Assembly: GCA_035551675.1 (NCBI GenBank)
Contig: DASZMV010000040.1
Span: 124,001-188,000, forward strand
Direction: 5' to 3'
Length of the DNA stretch: 64,000 nt
Origin: JAFECT01 sp035551675
GTDB taxonomy: Bacteria > Pseudomonadota > Alphaproteobacteria > Caulobacterales > Caulobacteraceae
Positions 23,291 through 32,129 of the stretch are shown here, in pieces (positions within the stretch are counted from its first letter, which is position 1; each line of letters opens with the position of its first letter). The notes under the pieces were generated by a model, which saw nothing but the letters and a program-made list of their open reading frames with translations, was not told where the DNA came from and did not search any database. The translations under genes and the position numbers were made by a program.

Positions 23291-24634
23291 ATGGAGGGGA
23301 TGGGCTTGGCGCCGAACGCGCGGGTCTTGATCGTGGCGGCCGAAGACAGCCTGGCGGGACCCCTTTCGGAGGGGCTCGACCGCCTGGGCTGGCGCACGGT
23401 CACGGCCCGATCCCTGGCCGGCGCCGCCGCCGCCCTGCGCGACCTCGACATCGAAGCCGCCATCATCGACCCCAAGGGTCTGGGCGCTGACGCCGGGCCG
23501 CTCAGCGCGCAACTGCGCACCGCCTGCTGGCCCCGCCGCCTGCCGATCATCGGCCTGGGCGCCGGCGATCCCGGCATCGATGCAACCCTGTTCGACCTGG
23601 TGTTGGCCGCCGAACCGCATCCGGTGCAGACGGCGCTGCGGCTCGAACAGCTGGTGCGTGTCGCGGTCTCCGAGGAAGAATTCGAACTACGCGCCGAGAC
23701 CTTCGCCGAACGCGGGTCGCGGCTCGACCGCCCGCACGAGGGTGACCGGCCGTTGCGGGTGCTGACCGTCGGTTCGCCCGCGCCGCAGTTCCTGGCGCTC
23801 TCCAACGCCCTGCAGAAGACCGAGGCCGAGGTGGTCGGCGCGTTCACCGCCTACACCGCCTTCGACTATCTCCACGACAAGCCCTTCGACGCGGTCGCGC
23901 TGTGGGGCGGCGAGGAACAGGGGGAGGCGCTGTCGATCGCAGCCGGCATGCGGCGCAACACGCGCCTGTTCCACATTCCGACCGTGCTCTATCTGAACCA
24001 CACCCAGGACATAAACCTCAGCGAAGTGTTCAACCGCGGCGTCACCGACGTCGCCGCTCCCGACGCGACCGAAGCCCAGACCGCGGCGCGCATCGTCGGC
24101 CTGGCCCGCGCCTATCGCCGCCAGAGCGCGGTGCGCCAGGCGCTCGAGAACGCGCGCGGTTCGGGCCTGATGGACAAAACCACGGGCCTGTTCACGCGCG
24201 ACTTGTTCGCGGCGCACCTGGCGCGCCTGACCACGGCGGCGCGGGAACGCGGGCGCGACCTCTCGGTGTGCGTGCTGCGCGTCGCCGACCGTCCGGAAGT
24301 GACTCGCGCACGCGAACAGGGCTGGCTCGACCGCGCCATGCCGCAGATCGGCTCGATGGTCTCGCGCCTGGTCCGCGCCGAAGACACCGCCGCGCGCCTG
24401 GCGCCGGAGATGTTCGCGCTGGCCTTACCCGCCACCAACGGCGGCGAAGCCCGCCTAGTCGGCGAACGGATCGCCGCGGTCATCGGCTGCACGGCGTTCG
24501 AAAGTGCGGGTGACCAGCCGCCGTTCGTGATCGACTTCGACGTGGGCGTGGCGCAGGTGGAAGCGGGTGAGAGCGCGGCGCGGGCGTTGGAACGCGCGGC
24601 GGAGAAGTCGAGCGCGCAACGGGCGGCGGGATAA
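23291..24634 (+). CDS. popA: PopA-like c-di-GMP effector: two receiver-like domains plus degenerate GGDEF
   Basis: A 447-residue protein from MEGMGLAPNARVLIV (start uncertain; an ATG lies three codons on). Residues ~10-130 and ~165-285 are two receiver-like folds; the first keeps an aspartate in AAIIDPKG. The C-terminal ~150 residues are a GGDEF fold (LMDKTTGLFTRDLFAAHL), but the active-site motif is replaced by APEMF, so it should not make c-di-GMP. Five residues before it, RAED at about 362-365 matches the RxxD inhibitory c-di-GMP-binding site. The same architecture defines Caulobacter PopA, which binds c-di-GMP and helps deliver CtrA to ClpXP during the cell cycle. It converges with mfd. 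Confidence 0.82.
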   Translation: MEGMGLAPNARVLIVAAEDSLAGPLSEGLDRLGWRTVTARSLAGAAAALRDLDIEAAIIDPKGLGADAGPLSAQLRTACWPRRLPIIGLGAGDPGIDATLFDLVLAAEPHPVQTALRLEQLVRVAVSEEEFELRAETFAERGSRLDRPHEGDRPLRVLTVGSPAPQFLALSNALQKTEAEVVGAFTAYTAFDYLHDKPFDAVALWGGEEQGEALSIAAGMRRNTRLFHIPTVLYLNHTQDINLSEVFNRGVTDVAAPDATEAQTAARIVGLARAYRRQSAVRQALENARGSGLMDKTTGLFTRDLFAAHLARLTTAARERGRDLSVCVLRVADRPEVTRAREQGWLDRAMPQIGSMVSRLVRAEDTAARLAPEMFALALPATNGGEARLVGERIAAVIGCTAFESAGDQPPFVIDFDVGVAQVEAGESAARALERAAEKSSAQRAAG

Positions 24635-24712
24635 GGCGCGTCTGTTTTGAAGGCTGTCTTCGAGCGCGACATCGAAGCCGCGCCCGCTAACGGCCAGCAA
24701 ACCTTTCGGTCC

Positions 24713-27700
24713 TCACGCCGCCTTCGCCACCCGCGCCAGATCCCCCACAATCCTCTCCGCCGCATTCAGCCGCTTCTCCGGCGTTTCCCACTCGCCCTTG
24801 ACCACCACCCGATGGTCCGGGCGCAGGCGCCAGACGCCGGTGTTCTTTTGCACGAGCTCCACCAGGCCCATCGGGTTGGCGTAGGCGTCGCCGCGGAAGG
24901 CGATGACGGCGCCCTTGGGGCCGATGTCGATCTTGGCGACGTTGGCCTGGCGGCAGAGGCTCTTCACGCCGACGATCTTCAGAAGCTGCGCCGCCTCCGG
25001 CGGGAGCGGGCCGAAGCGGTCGATCAGTTCGGCTGCCAGCGCTTCACGGTCTTCCAGCTTCTCGGCTTCGGACAGGCGCCGGTACATGGCCAGGCGCACG
25101 TTCAGGTCGGGTAGATAGTCCTCGGGGATCAGCACCGCGACACCGGCGTTGATCTGCGGCGACCATCCGCGCTCGGCTGAGAGATCCAGAGTCACGCCCT
25201 TATCGCGCAACTCGGCGACCGCGTCCTCCAGCATCTGCTGATAGAGCTCGACGCCGATTTCCTTGATGTGACCCGACTGCTCGTCGCCCAACAGGTTGCC
25301 GCCGCCGCGGATGTCGAGGTCGTGGCTGGCGAGCTGGAAACCCGCGCCCAGACTGTCGAGGGATTGCAGCACCTTCAATCGCTTCTCCGCCGCCGCGGTG
25401 ATCGGCTTCTCGGCAAGCGTGGTCAGATAGGCGAAGGCGCGCGCCTTAGAGCGGCCCACGCGGCCGCGCAACTGGTAGAGCTGGGCCAGGCCGAACATGT
25501 CGGCGCGGTGCACGATCAGGGTGTTGGCGGTCGGAATGTCGAGGCCCGACTCCACGATCGTCGTCGACAGGAGCACGTCGTACTGGCCGTCGTAGAACTT
25601 CGACATGACGTCTTCCAGCTCGCTCGCCGCCAACTGGCCGTGGCCGGTAACGAACTTCACTTCTGGAACGTGCTCGCGCAGGAACTTTGCGATGTCCGGC
25701 AGATCGCTGACGCGCGGGGCGACATAGTAGATCTGGCCGCCGCGGTATTTCTCGCGCAGCAGCGCCTCGCGCACGATGACCGGATCGTAAGGCGTGATCC
25801 AGGTGCGCACCGCCAGCCGGTCGACCGGCGGCGTGGCGATGATCGACATCTCGCGGATGCCCGACAGCGCCATCTGCAGGGTGCGCGGGATCGGCGTGGC
25901 CGAGAGCGTCAGCACGTGCACGTCGGTGCGCAGGCTCTTCAGCTTCTCCTTGTGCTTGACGCCGAAATGCTGCTCCTCGTCGACCACGACGAGGCCCAGG
26001 TCCTTGAACTTCAACTGTTCCGACAGCACCGCGTGGGTGCCGACCAGGATCTCGATCTCGCCCGCCTCGACGCCGCGGCGCACCTCCGCCGCATCCTTAG
26101 CCGAGACCAGGCGCGAAAGCTGACGCACCCGCACCGGCCAGCCCTGGAAGCGTTCGGAGAAGGTCTTGAAGTGCTGACGCGCCAACAGCGTCGTCGGACA
26201 GACGACCGCGACCTGTTTGCCGCTCATCGCCACCACGAAGGCCGCGCGCAGCGCCACCTCGGTCTTGCCGAAACCCACGTCGCCGCAGATTAGGCGGTCC
26301 ATCGGTTTTCCCGCCGCGAGGTCGGTCAGCACATCGCCGATGGCATTCAGCTGATCGTCGGTCTCTTCGTAGGGGAAGCGGGCGCAGAACTCGTCGAACA
26401 CGCCGGACGGCGGGTCGATCTCGCCGGTGGTCTTGGTCGCGCGTGCCGCGGCGATGGCGATCAGGCCCTCGGCCATCTCGCGCAGCCGTTCCTTGGCCCG
26501 CGCCTTGCGCGCCTGCCATGCGGCGCCGCCCAGCCGGTCGAGTTGCACGCCCTCGGTCTCGGCGCCGTAGCGGGTCAGAAGGTCGATGTTCTCGACCGGC
26601 AGATAGAGTTTGGCTTCGCCGCCGTATTGCAGGTCCAGGCAATCGTGCGGCGCGCCGTCGACATCCAACGTCTTCAGGCCATCGTAGCGGCCGATGCCAT
26701 GCTCGATGTGGACCACCAGGTCGCCAGGCGACAGCGAGGATGCCTCGGCCAGGAAATTCGATGCGCGCCGGCGCCGCTTCGGCCGCGCCAGGCGGTCGCC
26801 CAGAATGTCGGTCTCGGAAATAACCGCGAGGTCCGGCGTGACGAAGCCCGCGTCGACCGGCAGCACCACGCGCAGCGGCTTTTTCGCCGCCGCCTTCTTC
26901 GCCGAGGTCCAGTCGGGCGCGAAAGACACGTCGTCGAGGCCGTGGTCGCCCAGCATGGCGGCGAGACGATCCGATGACCCTTCCGACCACGACGCGAACA
27001 GCACGCGCTTGCCCTCGCGGATCAGGGCGTGGGCGTGGTGGGCGACGGATTCGAACAGGTTCACGCTGTCCTGGGCGCGCTCGGCGGCGAACACCCGGCC
27101 GTGGCGCGCGCCGAGGTCGACGATGTCGCGGCCTTCGCGGTGGAACGGGGTGAAGCGGCGCACCGGGTGTTGGCCCGCGCGGCGATCCCACTCCTCGGCG
27201 GTGAGATAGAGCGCGTCCGGCTTCAGCGCGCGATAGGCCACGCTGTTCTTAACCTTGGCGGCGTCGCTGCGCGCCTCATAGGCGTCGGCGATCACCGCCA
27301 GGCGTTCGTCGCGCGCATCCTTCGCCTGGGAATCGAACGCGATCAGCGCGTCGGGCGGAAGATAGTCGAACAGGGTGTCGAGGTGGTCGTAGAACAGCGG
27401 CAGCCAGTGCTCGAGCCCCTGGCGGCGCGACCCTTCGCTGACTGCGGCGTAGAGCGGATCGTCGCCCGCGGCGCCGAAGGCTTCGAGATAGCCGGAGCGA
27501 AAGCGCGAAATCGCCCCCTTGTCGAGCAGCGCCTCGGACACCGGCAGCAGCTCGATCTCGCTGAGCTGGCGCGTCGAACGCTGGCTTTCAGGGTCGAAGG
27601 CGCGGATCGATTCCAGCGTGTCGCCGAACATGTCGAAACGCACCGGCTCTTCGGCGCCCGGCGGATAGACGTCGATGACGCCGCCGCGGATGGCGTATTC

Positions 27701-28240
27701 GCCCCGCTCTGACACGGTCGAGGCGCGCTGATAGCCGTTGACCGTGAAATAGCGCTCGAGCGCGGCGGTATCGAGATCGCGCCCGACGTGGGTGGCGAAC
27801 CCCGCCTGCACCGTTTCGTCGCGCGGCGGCGTACGCTGTACCAGGGCGCCGACGGTGGTGGTCAGCAGAAGCGGCGAGCGATCGTCCGGCTCGCGTCGCG
27901 CCATGGCCGCGAGCGTCGCCATGCGCTGCGCCGCCAGTGCGGGCGTGGGGCTCATCCGGTCGTAGGGCAGACAGTCCCAGGCGGGGAAGTTCAGCACCGG
28001 CACGTCGGGCGCGAAGAACTGCAGCGCGCTCGCAAAGGCGCCCGCCGCCGCATAGTCGCGAGCGCAGAACACCACCACGCCGCCGCGCGCCCGCACCAGA
28101 TCGGCGGTCACCAGGGCGTCGTACCCCTCCGGCGTCCCGGCAAGCTCCAGCGCGCCCGGCGCCTCGACCAGACGGTCCAGGTCGGAAGGCTTCACCTTTT
28201 CCGGGGCTCTCTCTGGGGCGATCGTCGCCTGGTCGTCCAT
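24713..28240 (-). CDS. mfd: Transcription-repair coupling factor
   Basis: A 1175-residue Mfd of normal length. The N-terminal UvrB-homology part ends near residue 390, and the RNA-polymerase-interacting CarD-like domain starts at LSPGDLVVHIEHGIGRYDG. The SF2 translocase has Walker A GDVGFGKTEVALRAAF and the DEEQHFG box, followed by the TRCF C-terminal domain. It displaces RNA polymerase stalled at DNA damage and recruits UvrA. The ATG overlaps the sdhE stop by one base (TGATG), so the two are translationally coupled. Confidence 0.97.
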   Translation of the reverse strand: MDDQATIAPERAPEKVKPSDLDRLVEAPGALELAGTPEGYDALVTADLVRARGGVVVFCARDYAAAGAFASALQFFAPDVPVLNFPAWDCLPYDRMSPTPALAAQRMATLAAMARREPDDRSPLLLTTTVGALVQRTPPRDETVQAGFATHVGRDLDTAALERYFTVNGYQRASTVSERGEYAIRGGVIDVYPPGAEEPVRFDMFGDTLESIRAFDPESQRSTRQLSEIELLPVSEALLDKGAISRFRSGYLEAFGAAGDDPLYAAVSEGSRRQGLEHWLPLFYDHLDTLFDYLPPDALIAFDSQAKDARDERLAVIADAYEARSDAAKVKNSVAYRALKPDALYLTAEEWDRRAGQHPVRRFTPFHREGRDIVDLGARHGRVFAAERAQDSVNLFESVAHHAHALIREGKRVLFASWSEGSSDRLAAMLGDHGLDDVSFAPDWTSAKKAAAKKPLRVVLPVDAGFVTPDLAVISETDILGDRLARPKRRRRASNFLAEASSLSPGDLVVHIEHGIGRYDGLKTLDVDGAPHDCLDLQYGGEAKLYLPVENIDLLTRYGAETEGVQLDRLGGAAWQARKARAKERLREMAEGLIAIAAARATKTTGEIDPPSGVFDEFCARFPYEETDDQLNAIGDVLTDLAAGKPMDRLICGDVGFGKTEVALRAAFVVAMSGKQVAVVCPTTLLARQHFKTFSERFQGWPVRVRQLSRLVSAKDAAEVRRGVEAGEIEILVGTHAVLSEQLKFKDLGLVVVDEEQHFGVKHKEKLKSLRTDVHVLTLSATPIPRTLQMALSGIREMSIIATPPVDRLAVRTWITPYDPVIVREALLREKYRGGQIYYVAPRVSDLPDIAKFLREHVPEVKFVTGHGQLAASELEDVMSKFYDGQYDVLLSTTIVESGLDIPTANTLIVHRADMFGLAQLYQLRGRVGRSKARAFAYLTTLAEKPITAAAEKRLKVLQSLDSLGAGFQLASHDLDIRGGGNLLGDEQSGHIKEIGVELYQQMLEDAVAELRDKGVTLDLSAERGWSPQINAGVAVLIPEDYLPDLNVRLAMYRRLSEAEKLEDREALAAELIDRFGPLPPEAAQLLKIVGVKSLCRQANVAKIDIGPKGAVIAFRGDAYANPMGLVELVQKNTGVWRLRPDHRVVVKGEWETPEKRLNAAERIVGDLARVAKAA

Positions 28241-28539
28241 CAGTCGTTACGCTCCACATGCGCGCTGACACCGGGAACTGTCGCGCGTCCCTCGGCGACG
28301 AAGGCCTTGATCTCGGCCATCACCGTCGTGTCGTACTCATCCGGCGTCGGCGTACGCCCCACGATCCACTCGAACAGGTCCTGGTCCGGCGCTTCGAGAA
28401 GGCGCTCGAAGGCATCGAGTTCCTCAAAGCCCATTCCCGCCAAACGCCGGTCGGCGAACGGTCCCAAAATCAGGTCCGCCTCGCGAAACCCGCGATGGCA
28501 CGCCCGAAACTTCAGCTTGTTCAACCGCGCCTGATCCAT
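28240..28539 (-). CDS. sdhE: Succinate dehydrogenase flavinylation factor SdhE
   Basis: A 99-residue small helical protein starting MDQARLNKLKF. The SdhE signature RGFREADLILGPF, with its RGxxE core, is present, followed by EELDAFERLLEAPDQDLFEWI, as in the DUF339/Sdh5 family. It promotes covalent FAD attachment to the succinate dehydrogenase flavoprotein subunit. A longer frame starts at 28596, but the added residues are not family-like. It sits directly upstream of mfd with a one-base stop/start overlap. Confidence 0.9.
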   Translation of the reverse strand: MDQARLNKLKFRACHRGFREADLILGPFADRRLAGMGFEELDAFERLLEAPDQDLFEWIVGRTPTPDEYDTTVMAEIKAFVAEGRATVPGVSAHVERND

Positions 28540-28639
28540 TGCCTGTCCAACAGCGAGCGCCGGGCAACGACTTTCGCCGGCCCGGGTCGGGGTCATATAG
28601 GCGTCTCAGCCGCGCCGCGCCAGCGCTTCAGCCGGTGCT

Positions 28640-29278
28640 TCAGACCGGTGAGAACGGGACCAGCATGGGGACGCGCTTGCGATACGCGTCGTAATCCTCG
28701 GGGCCCAGTTCCTTGCGCAGGAACCCCTCCTCGATCGTGGCCTTCAGCCAATAGCCGATGGTCATGAGCATCAGGCCCGCGATGGCCGCCCACGACGCCT
28801 TGACCACCACCATCGCAATCGCGGCCGTGAGCAGGCCCGTGTAGATCGGGTGGCGGACGATGCCGTAGGGACCGGTGTCGACGATGCGGTGATCGGCCTT
28901 GCGCGTGATCGAGCCCGACCACAGCGTCCCCAAGTGAATGCGCGCCCACCAGGCGAACAGCATGCCGAGGATCGCCAAGCCGACCATCGCCCAACCCGCG
29001 GCGTCGGGAACGCTCCACAGCGGCCGGACCAGGTCCGCCGGCAGGGGGATGCGCAGGACGTGAACCCGGCTATTGGCGACGGCTCCGCTGACCGACGTCG
29101 GGCCGGTCAGGAAGATGAGCAGAAACCCGAGCACCGTCAGAACGCGGTATCCCGTCTCCGCCCCGAACCCGGGCCGCGCGGCCGCCCGTGAGGCCCAGAC
29201 GGCCGCGATGATCCAGGACACCGCCCAGACAATCCAGACCAGATAGATCGCCGCTACCGGCGTGAGCAGGACGGCCAT
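28640..29278 (-). CDS. Isoprenylcysteine carboxyl methyltransferase (ICMT)-like membrane protein
   Basis: A 212-residue protein with about five spans. The C-terminal SAM-binding signature is clear: VDTGPYGIVRHPIYTGLL, then EEGFLRKELGPEDYDAYRKRVP, as in the ICMT/PEMT superfamily. Bacterial members methylate lipids or unknown small acceptors rather than prenylated proteins, so the substrate is open. It lies between sdhE (43-base gap, same strand) and recG, which starts divergently 58 bases away. Confidence 0.85.
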   Translation of the reverse strand: MAVLLTPVAAIYLVWIVWAVSWIIAAVWASRAAARPGFGAETGYRVLTVLGFLLIFLTGPTSVSGAVANSRVHVLRIPLPADLVRPLWSVPDAAGWAMVGLAILGMLFAWWARIHLGTLWSGSITRKADHRIVDTGPYGIVRHPIYTGLLTAAIAMVVVKASWAAIAGLMLMTIGYWLKATIEEGFLRKELGPEDYDAYRKRVPMLVPFSPV

Positions 29279-29336
29279 GGACGACTCCTTCGCTCCTTGT
29301 CTAAGCCCGAGGCCCCGGAACCGCTATTATCGCCCC

Positions 29337-31412
29337 ATGCGGCCCGAGATTCTCTTTCCCCTGTTCGCGCCGGTCACCACGGTCAAGGGCGTCGGTCCCA
29401 AGATCGCGCCGGCGGTCGAGCGGGTGGCCGGGCCGCTGGTCAAGGACTTGCTGTTCACGCCGCCCCAGGGACTGGTGGTGCGCGACCCCGCGACGGTGGC
29501 GGCGGCGCGCGAAGGCGCCGTGCAGACGTTCGACGTGGTCATCGACCAGCACCTGAAGCCCGGCCGTGCGGGGTTGCCGTACAAAATCCGCGCGCACGAC
29601 GACACCGGCTTCATCCATCTCGTCTTCTTCAAGGTGTTCGGCGATAGCCTGCTGAAACAGCACCCGGTCAGCGCCAGGCGGATCGTCTCGGGCGAGGTGA
29701 AGCGGTTTCGCGACGACGTGCAGATGACGCATCCCGACTACATGCTCGCGCCCGAGCACGCGGCCGACATCCCGCGCATCGAGCCGATCTACCCCGCATC
29801 TGCGGGCGTCACCTCGCGCCAGCTGCGGCGCTTCATCCAGATCGCGCTGGAACGCGCGCCGGAGCTTCCCGAGTGGCAGGATGCCGCACTGCATGATCGC
29901 GAAGGCTGGCCGTCGTGGCGCGCCGCGCTCGAACTGTTGCATGCGCCCAGGAGCGAACCGGACCTTTCGCCGCTGAACCCCGCGCGACGTCGTCTCGCCT
30001 ACGACGAACTGTTCGCGCACCAGCTCGCCCTATGCCGCCGCAAGTCCGTACGCCGCGGGACGCCCGCGCCCGTAATTGCCGGACACGCCGCAGCCGATGC
30101 CATCCTTGCCGCCCTGCCCTTTGCGCTGACCGGCGCGCAGCAGCGCTCGCTTGCCGAAATCCGCGTCGATCTTGCGTCGGGATGGGCGATGGCGCGGCTG
30201 CTGCAAGGCGACGTCGGCTCCGGCAAGACCGTCGTGGCGGTGCTGGCCATGGCCGACGCGGCCTCGGCCGGCCTTCAGGCCGCGCTGATGGCGCCCACCG
30301 AAATCCTTGCGCGTCAGCATTTCGAGCGCATCGAACCGTGGCTGCAGGCGGGCGGCGTGAGCGCGGTCCTGCTCACCGGCCGCGACAAGGGCGTCACGCG
30401 GCGCGAGAAGCTCGAAGCCCTGGCGTCGGGACAGGCGCAGATCGCGGTCGGCACCCATGCGCTGTTCCAGAACGAGGTCGCGTTCAAGTCGCTCGCCTTT
30501 GTCGTCGTCGACGAGCAGCACCGTTTCGGCGTCGCCGAACGCAAGCGGCTGCAGGACAAGGGCGACCAGGGGGTGCACCTGCTCTCCATGTCGGCGACTC
30601 CGATCCCGCGCACGCTGGAACTGACGCAATACGGCGATCTGGACGTGTCGCGCCTTGACGAAAAGCCGCCCGGCCGCAAGCCGATCGCCACCCGCGCGGT
30701 TCCGACGGCGCGCATCGGCGAGATCGCGGCGCGTCTCAACAAGGCGCTGAAGACCGGCGCCCAGGCCTATTGGATCTGTCCGCTGGTGGCGGAGTCGGAG
30801 CTCAGCGACCTCGCCGCCGCCGAGGCCCGCGCGGAGGACCTGAAGAAGCTGTTGAAAGCGCCGGTCGGCCTCGTGCACGGCCAGATGCCGGGGCCTGAAA
30901 AGGATTCGGTGATGGCCGCCTTCGCGGAGGGCAGGCTGTCGGCGCTCGTCGCCACCACCGTGGTCGAGGTCGGTGTCGACGTGCCCAACGCCAGCATCAT
31001 GGTCATCGAACACGCCGAGCGGTTCGGCCTGGCGCAACTACATCAACTCCGCGGGCGCGTCGGGCGTGGGTCGAGCGAGAGCGCCTGCATCCTGCTCTAC
31101 GACGCGCCGCTCTCCGAAAGCGCGCGGCAACGGCTGGACGTGCTGCGCGAAACCGACGACGGGTTCGTCATCGCCGAACGCGACTGGGCGCTGCGCGGCG
31201 GCGGCGATCTGCTCGGCCTGAAGCAGAGCGGCCTGCCCGACTATCGCATCGCCGATCCGATGGCGCATCGCGAACTGCTGTTGGCCGCCGCCCACGATGC
31301 GCGCCTGGTCCTCGGGCGCGATCCCGAACTGAAGACGTCGCGCGGTCAGGCGGTCGCGATCCTCACCGAACTGTTCGACTGGCGCCCCGACCGCGCCAAC
31401 GCGCCGGCGTAA
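29337..31412 (+). CDS. recG: ATP-dependent DNA helicase RecG
   Basis: A 691-residue RecG. The wedge/OB domain occupies residues ~55-160, helicase motif I is GDVGSGKTVVAVLAMA, motif II is DEQHRFG, motif III is SMSATPIPRTL, and motif VI is QLRGRVGRG. It remodels stalled replication forks and Holliday junctions. I chose the ATG at 29337 (MRPEILFPLFAPV), which gives the normal length; an upstream in-frame ATG adds an unrelated 25 residues. A hairpin at 31450-31482 lies between it and the converging secreted-protein gene. Confidence 0.96.
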   Translation: MRPEILFPLFAPVTTVKGVGPKIAPAVERVAGPLVKDLLFTPPQGLVVRDPATVAAAREGAVQTFDVVIDQHLKPGRAGLPYKIRAHDDTGFIHLVFFKVFGDSLLKQHPVSARRIVSGEVKRFRDDVQMTHPDYMLAPEHAADIPRIEPIYPASAGVTSRQLRRFIQIALERAPELPEWQDAALHDREGWPSWRAALELLHAPRSEPDLSPLNPARRRLAYDELFAHQLALCRRKSVRRGTPAPVIAGHAAADAILAALPFALTGAQQRSLAEIRVDLASGWAMARLLQGDVGSGKTVVAVLAMADAASAGLQAALMAPTEILARQHFERIEPWLQAGGVSAVLLTGRDKGVTRREKLEALASGQAQIAVGTHALFQNEVAFKSLAFVVVDEQHRFGVAERKRLQDKGDQGVHLLSMSATPIPRTLELTQYGDLDVSRLDEKPPGRKPIATRAVPTARIGEIAARLNKALKTGAQAYWICPLVAESELSDLAAAEARAEDLKKLLKAPVGLVHGQMPGPEKDSVMAAFAEGRLSALVATTVVEVGVDVPNASIMVIEHAERFGLAQLHQLRGRVGRGSSESACILLYDAPLSESARQRLDVLRETDDGFVIAERDWALRGGGDLLGLKQSGLPDYRIADPMAHRELLLAAAHDARLVLGRDPELKTSRGQAVAILTELFDWRPDRANAPA

Positions 31413-31449
31413 GGCGGACAAGAGCTTCCCTCTCAGATCGGAACCGGAT

Positions 31450-31482
31450 GCCCTCTCCCCCGCGAGACGCGGGTGAGAGGGC
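31450..31482. terminator. Bidirectional intergenic hairpin (REP-like)
   Basis: A 15-base stem with one mismatch and a 3-base AGA loop, arms GCCCTCTCCCCCGCG and CGCGGGTGAGAGGGC, sits midway between the converging recG and secreted-protein genes. No U-run follows on either side. It looks like the palindromic intergenic units common in GC-rich alphaproteobacteria and could act as an mRNA 3'-end hairpin for both transcripts. Confidence 0.6.
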
Positions 31483-31508
31483 TATCTTGTGCAGCCTGAG
31501 CTCCGGCG

Positions 31509-31946
31509 TTAGCCGCCGTGGCGCATCGAGGGCGCGCCCTCTTCCGGGAAGAACCAGTGCGGATAACCGTCGTCGCGCATGCGCTGGCAGAACGGATGGC
31601 CCTCGAATCCGGCGCCCCGCAGATTGCCGTGGCCGTTCACCGCCGCTTCGTAGCGGGCGTGGTTGGCGGCGGCGCTCTCGCTCGCGGGACGCTGGCCCGG
31701 CCAGCAGATATCGGTCTCGGCCACCAGGGTGTTGCCCGGGCACGTGCACGAGCCCAGGTGACGGGTCTTGGCGTCATAGGCGCAGGTCGCATTGCCCGAG
31801 ATGGAACGTCCGTCCGGCGCGAGGCAGATGGTGACGATGCGGCTCGACCCGTGACGAACCGGCAGGTTGAAGTTGGCGGTGGTGGAGACCGCCGAGGCCG
31901 CGAGCACAAAGGTCAAGCCGGCGGCGGCGATGTAAGGAACTCCCAT
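31509..31946 (-). CDS. Small secreted cysteine-containing protein, function unknown
   Basis: A 145-residue protein starting MGVPYIAAAGLTFVLAASAVSTTANF, which reads as a signal peptide or N-terminal anchor; AGGAG lies upstream of the ATG. The mature part has six cysteines (ICLAPDG, TCAYD, SCTCPG, DICWPG, PFCQR), so disulfides are likely in the periplasm. I do not recognise a family. It is the last gene on the minus strand after the LPS group, 183 bases from the DUF3089 gene, and ends before a shared hairpin. Confidence 0.65.
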   Translation of the reverse strand: MGVPYIAAAGLTFVLAASAVSTTANFNLPVRHGSSRIVTICLAPDGRSISGNATCAYDAKTRHLGSCTCPGNTLVAETDICWPGQRPASESAAANHARYEAAVNGHGNLRGAGFEGHPFCQRMRDDGYPHWFFPEEGAPSMRHGG

Positions 31947-32129
31947 GACAGAACTCCTCTGAACGCAGTGCGAAGCAAAATTACGCCCGCGCCGGTGATG
32001 GGACAAGCAAGCCTGCGCCGCGTCCCGCCGAATGTCGCAGGCGACATATTTCAGAAAACCAATGGAGCGACGGGATTTGCGTTGTGGCGCCCTAGACCCA
32101 CCCTTGCGTCAGCGTGCGGTTGGAATTCC

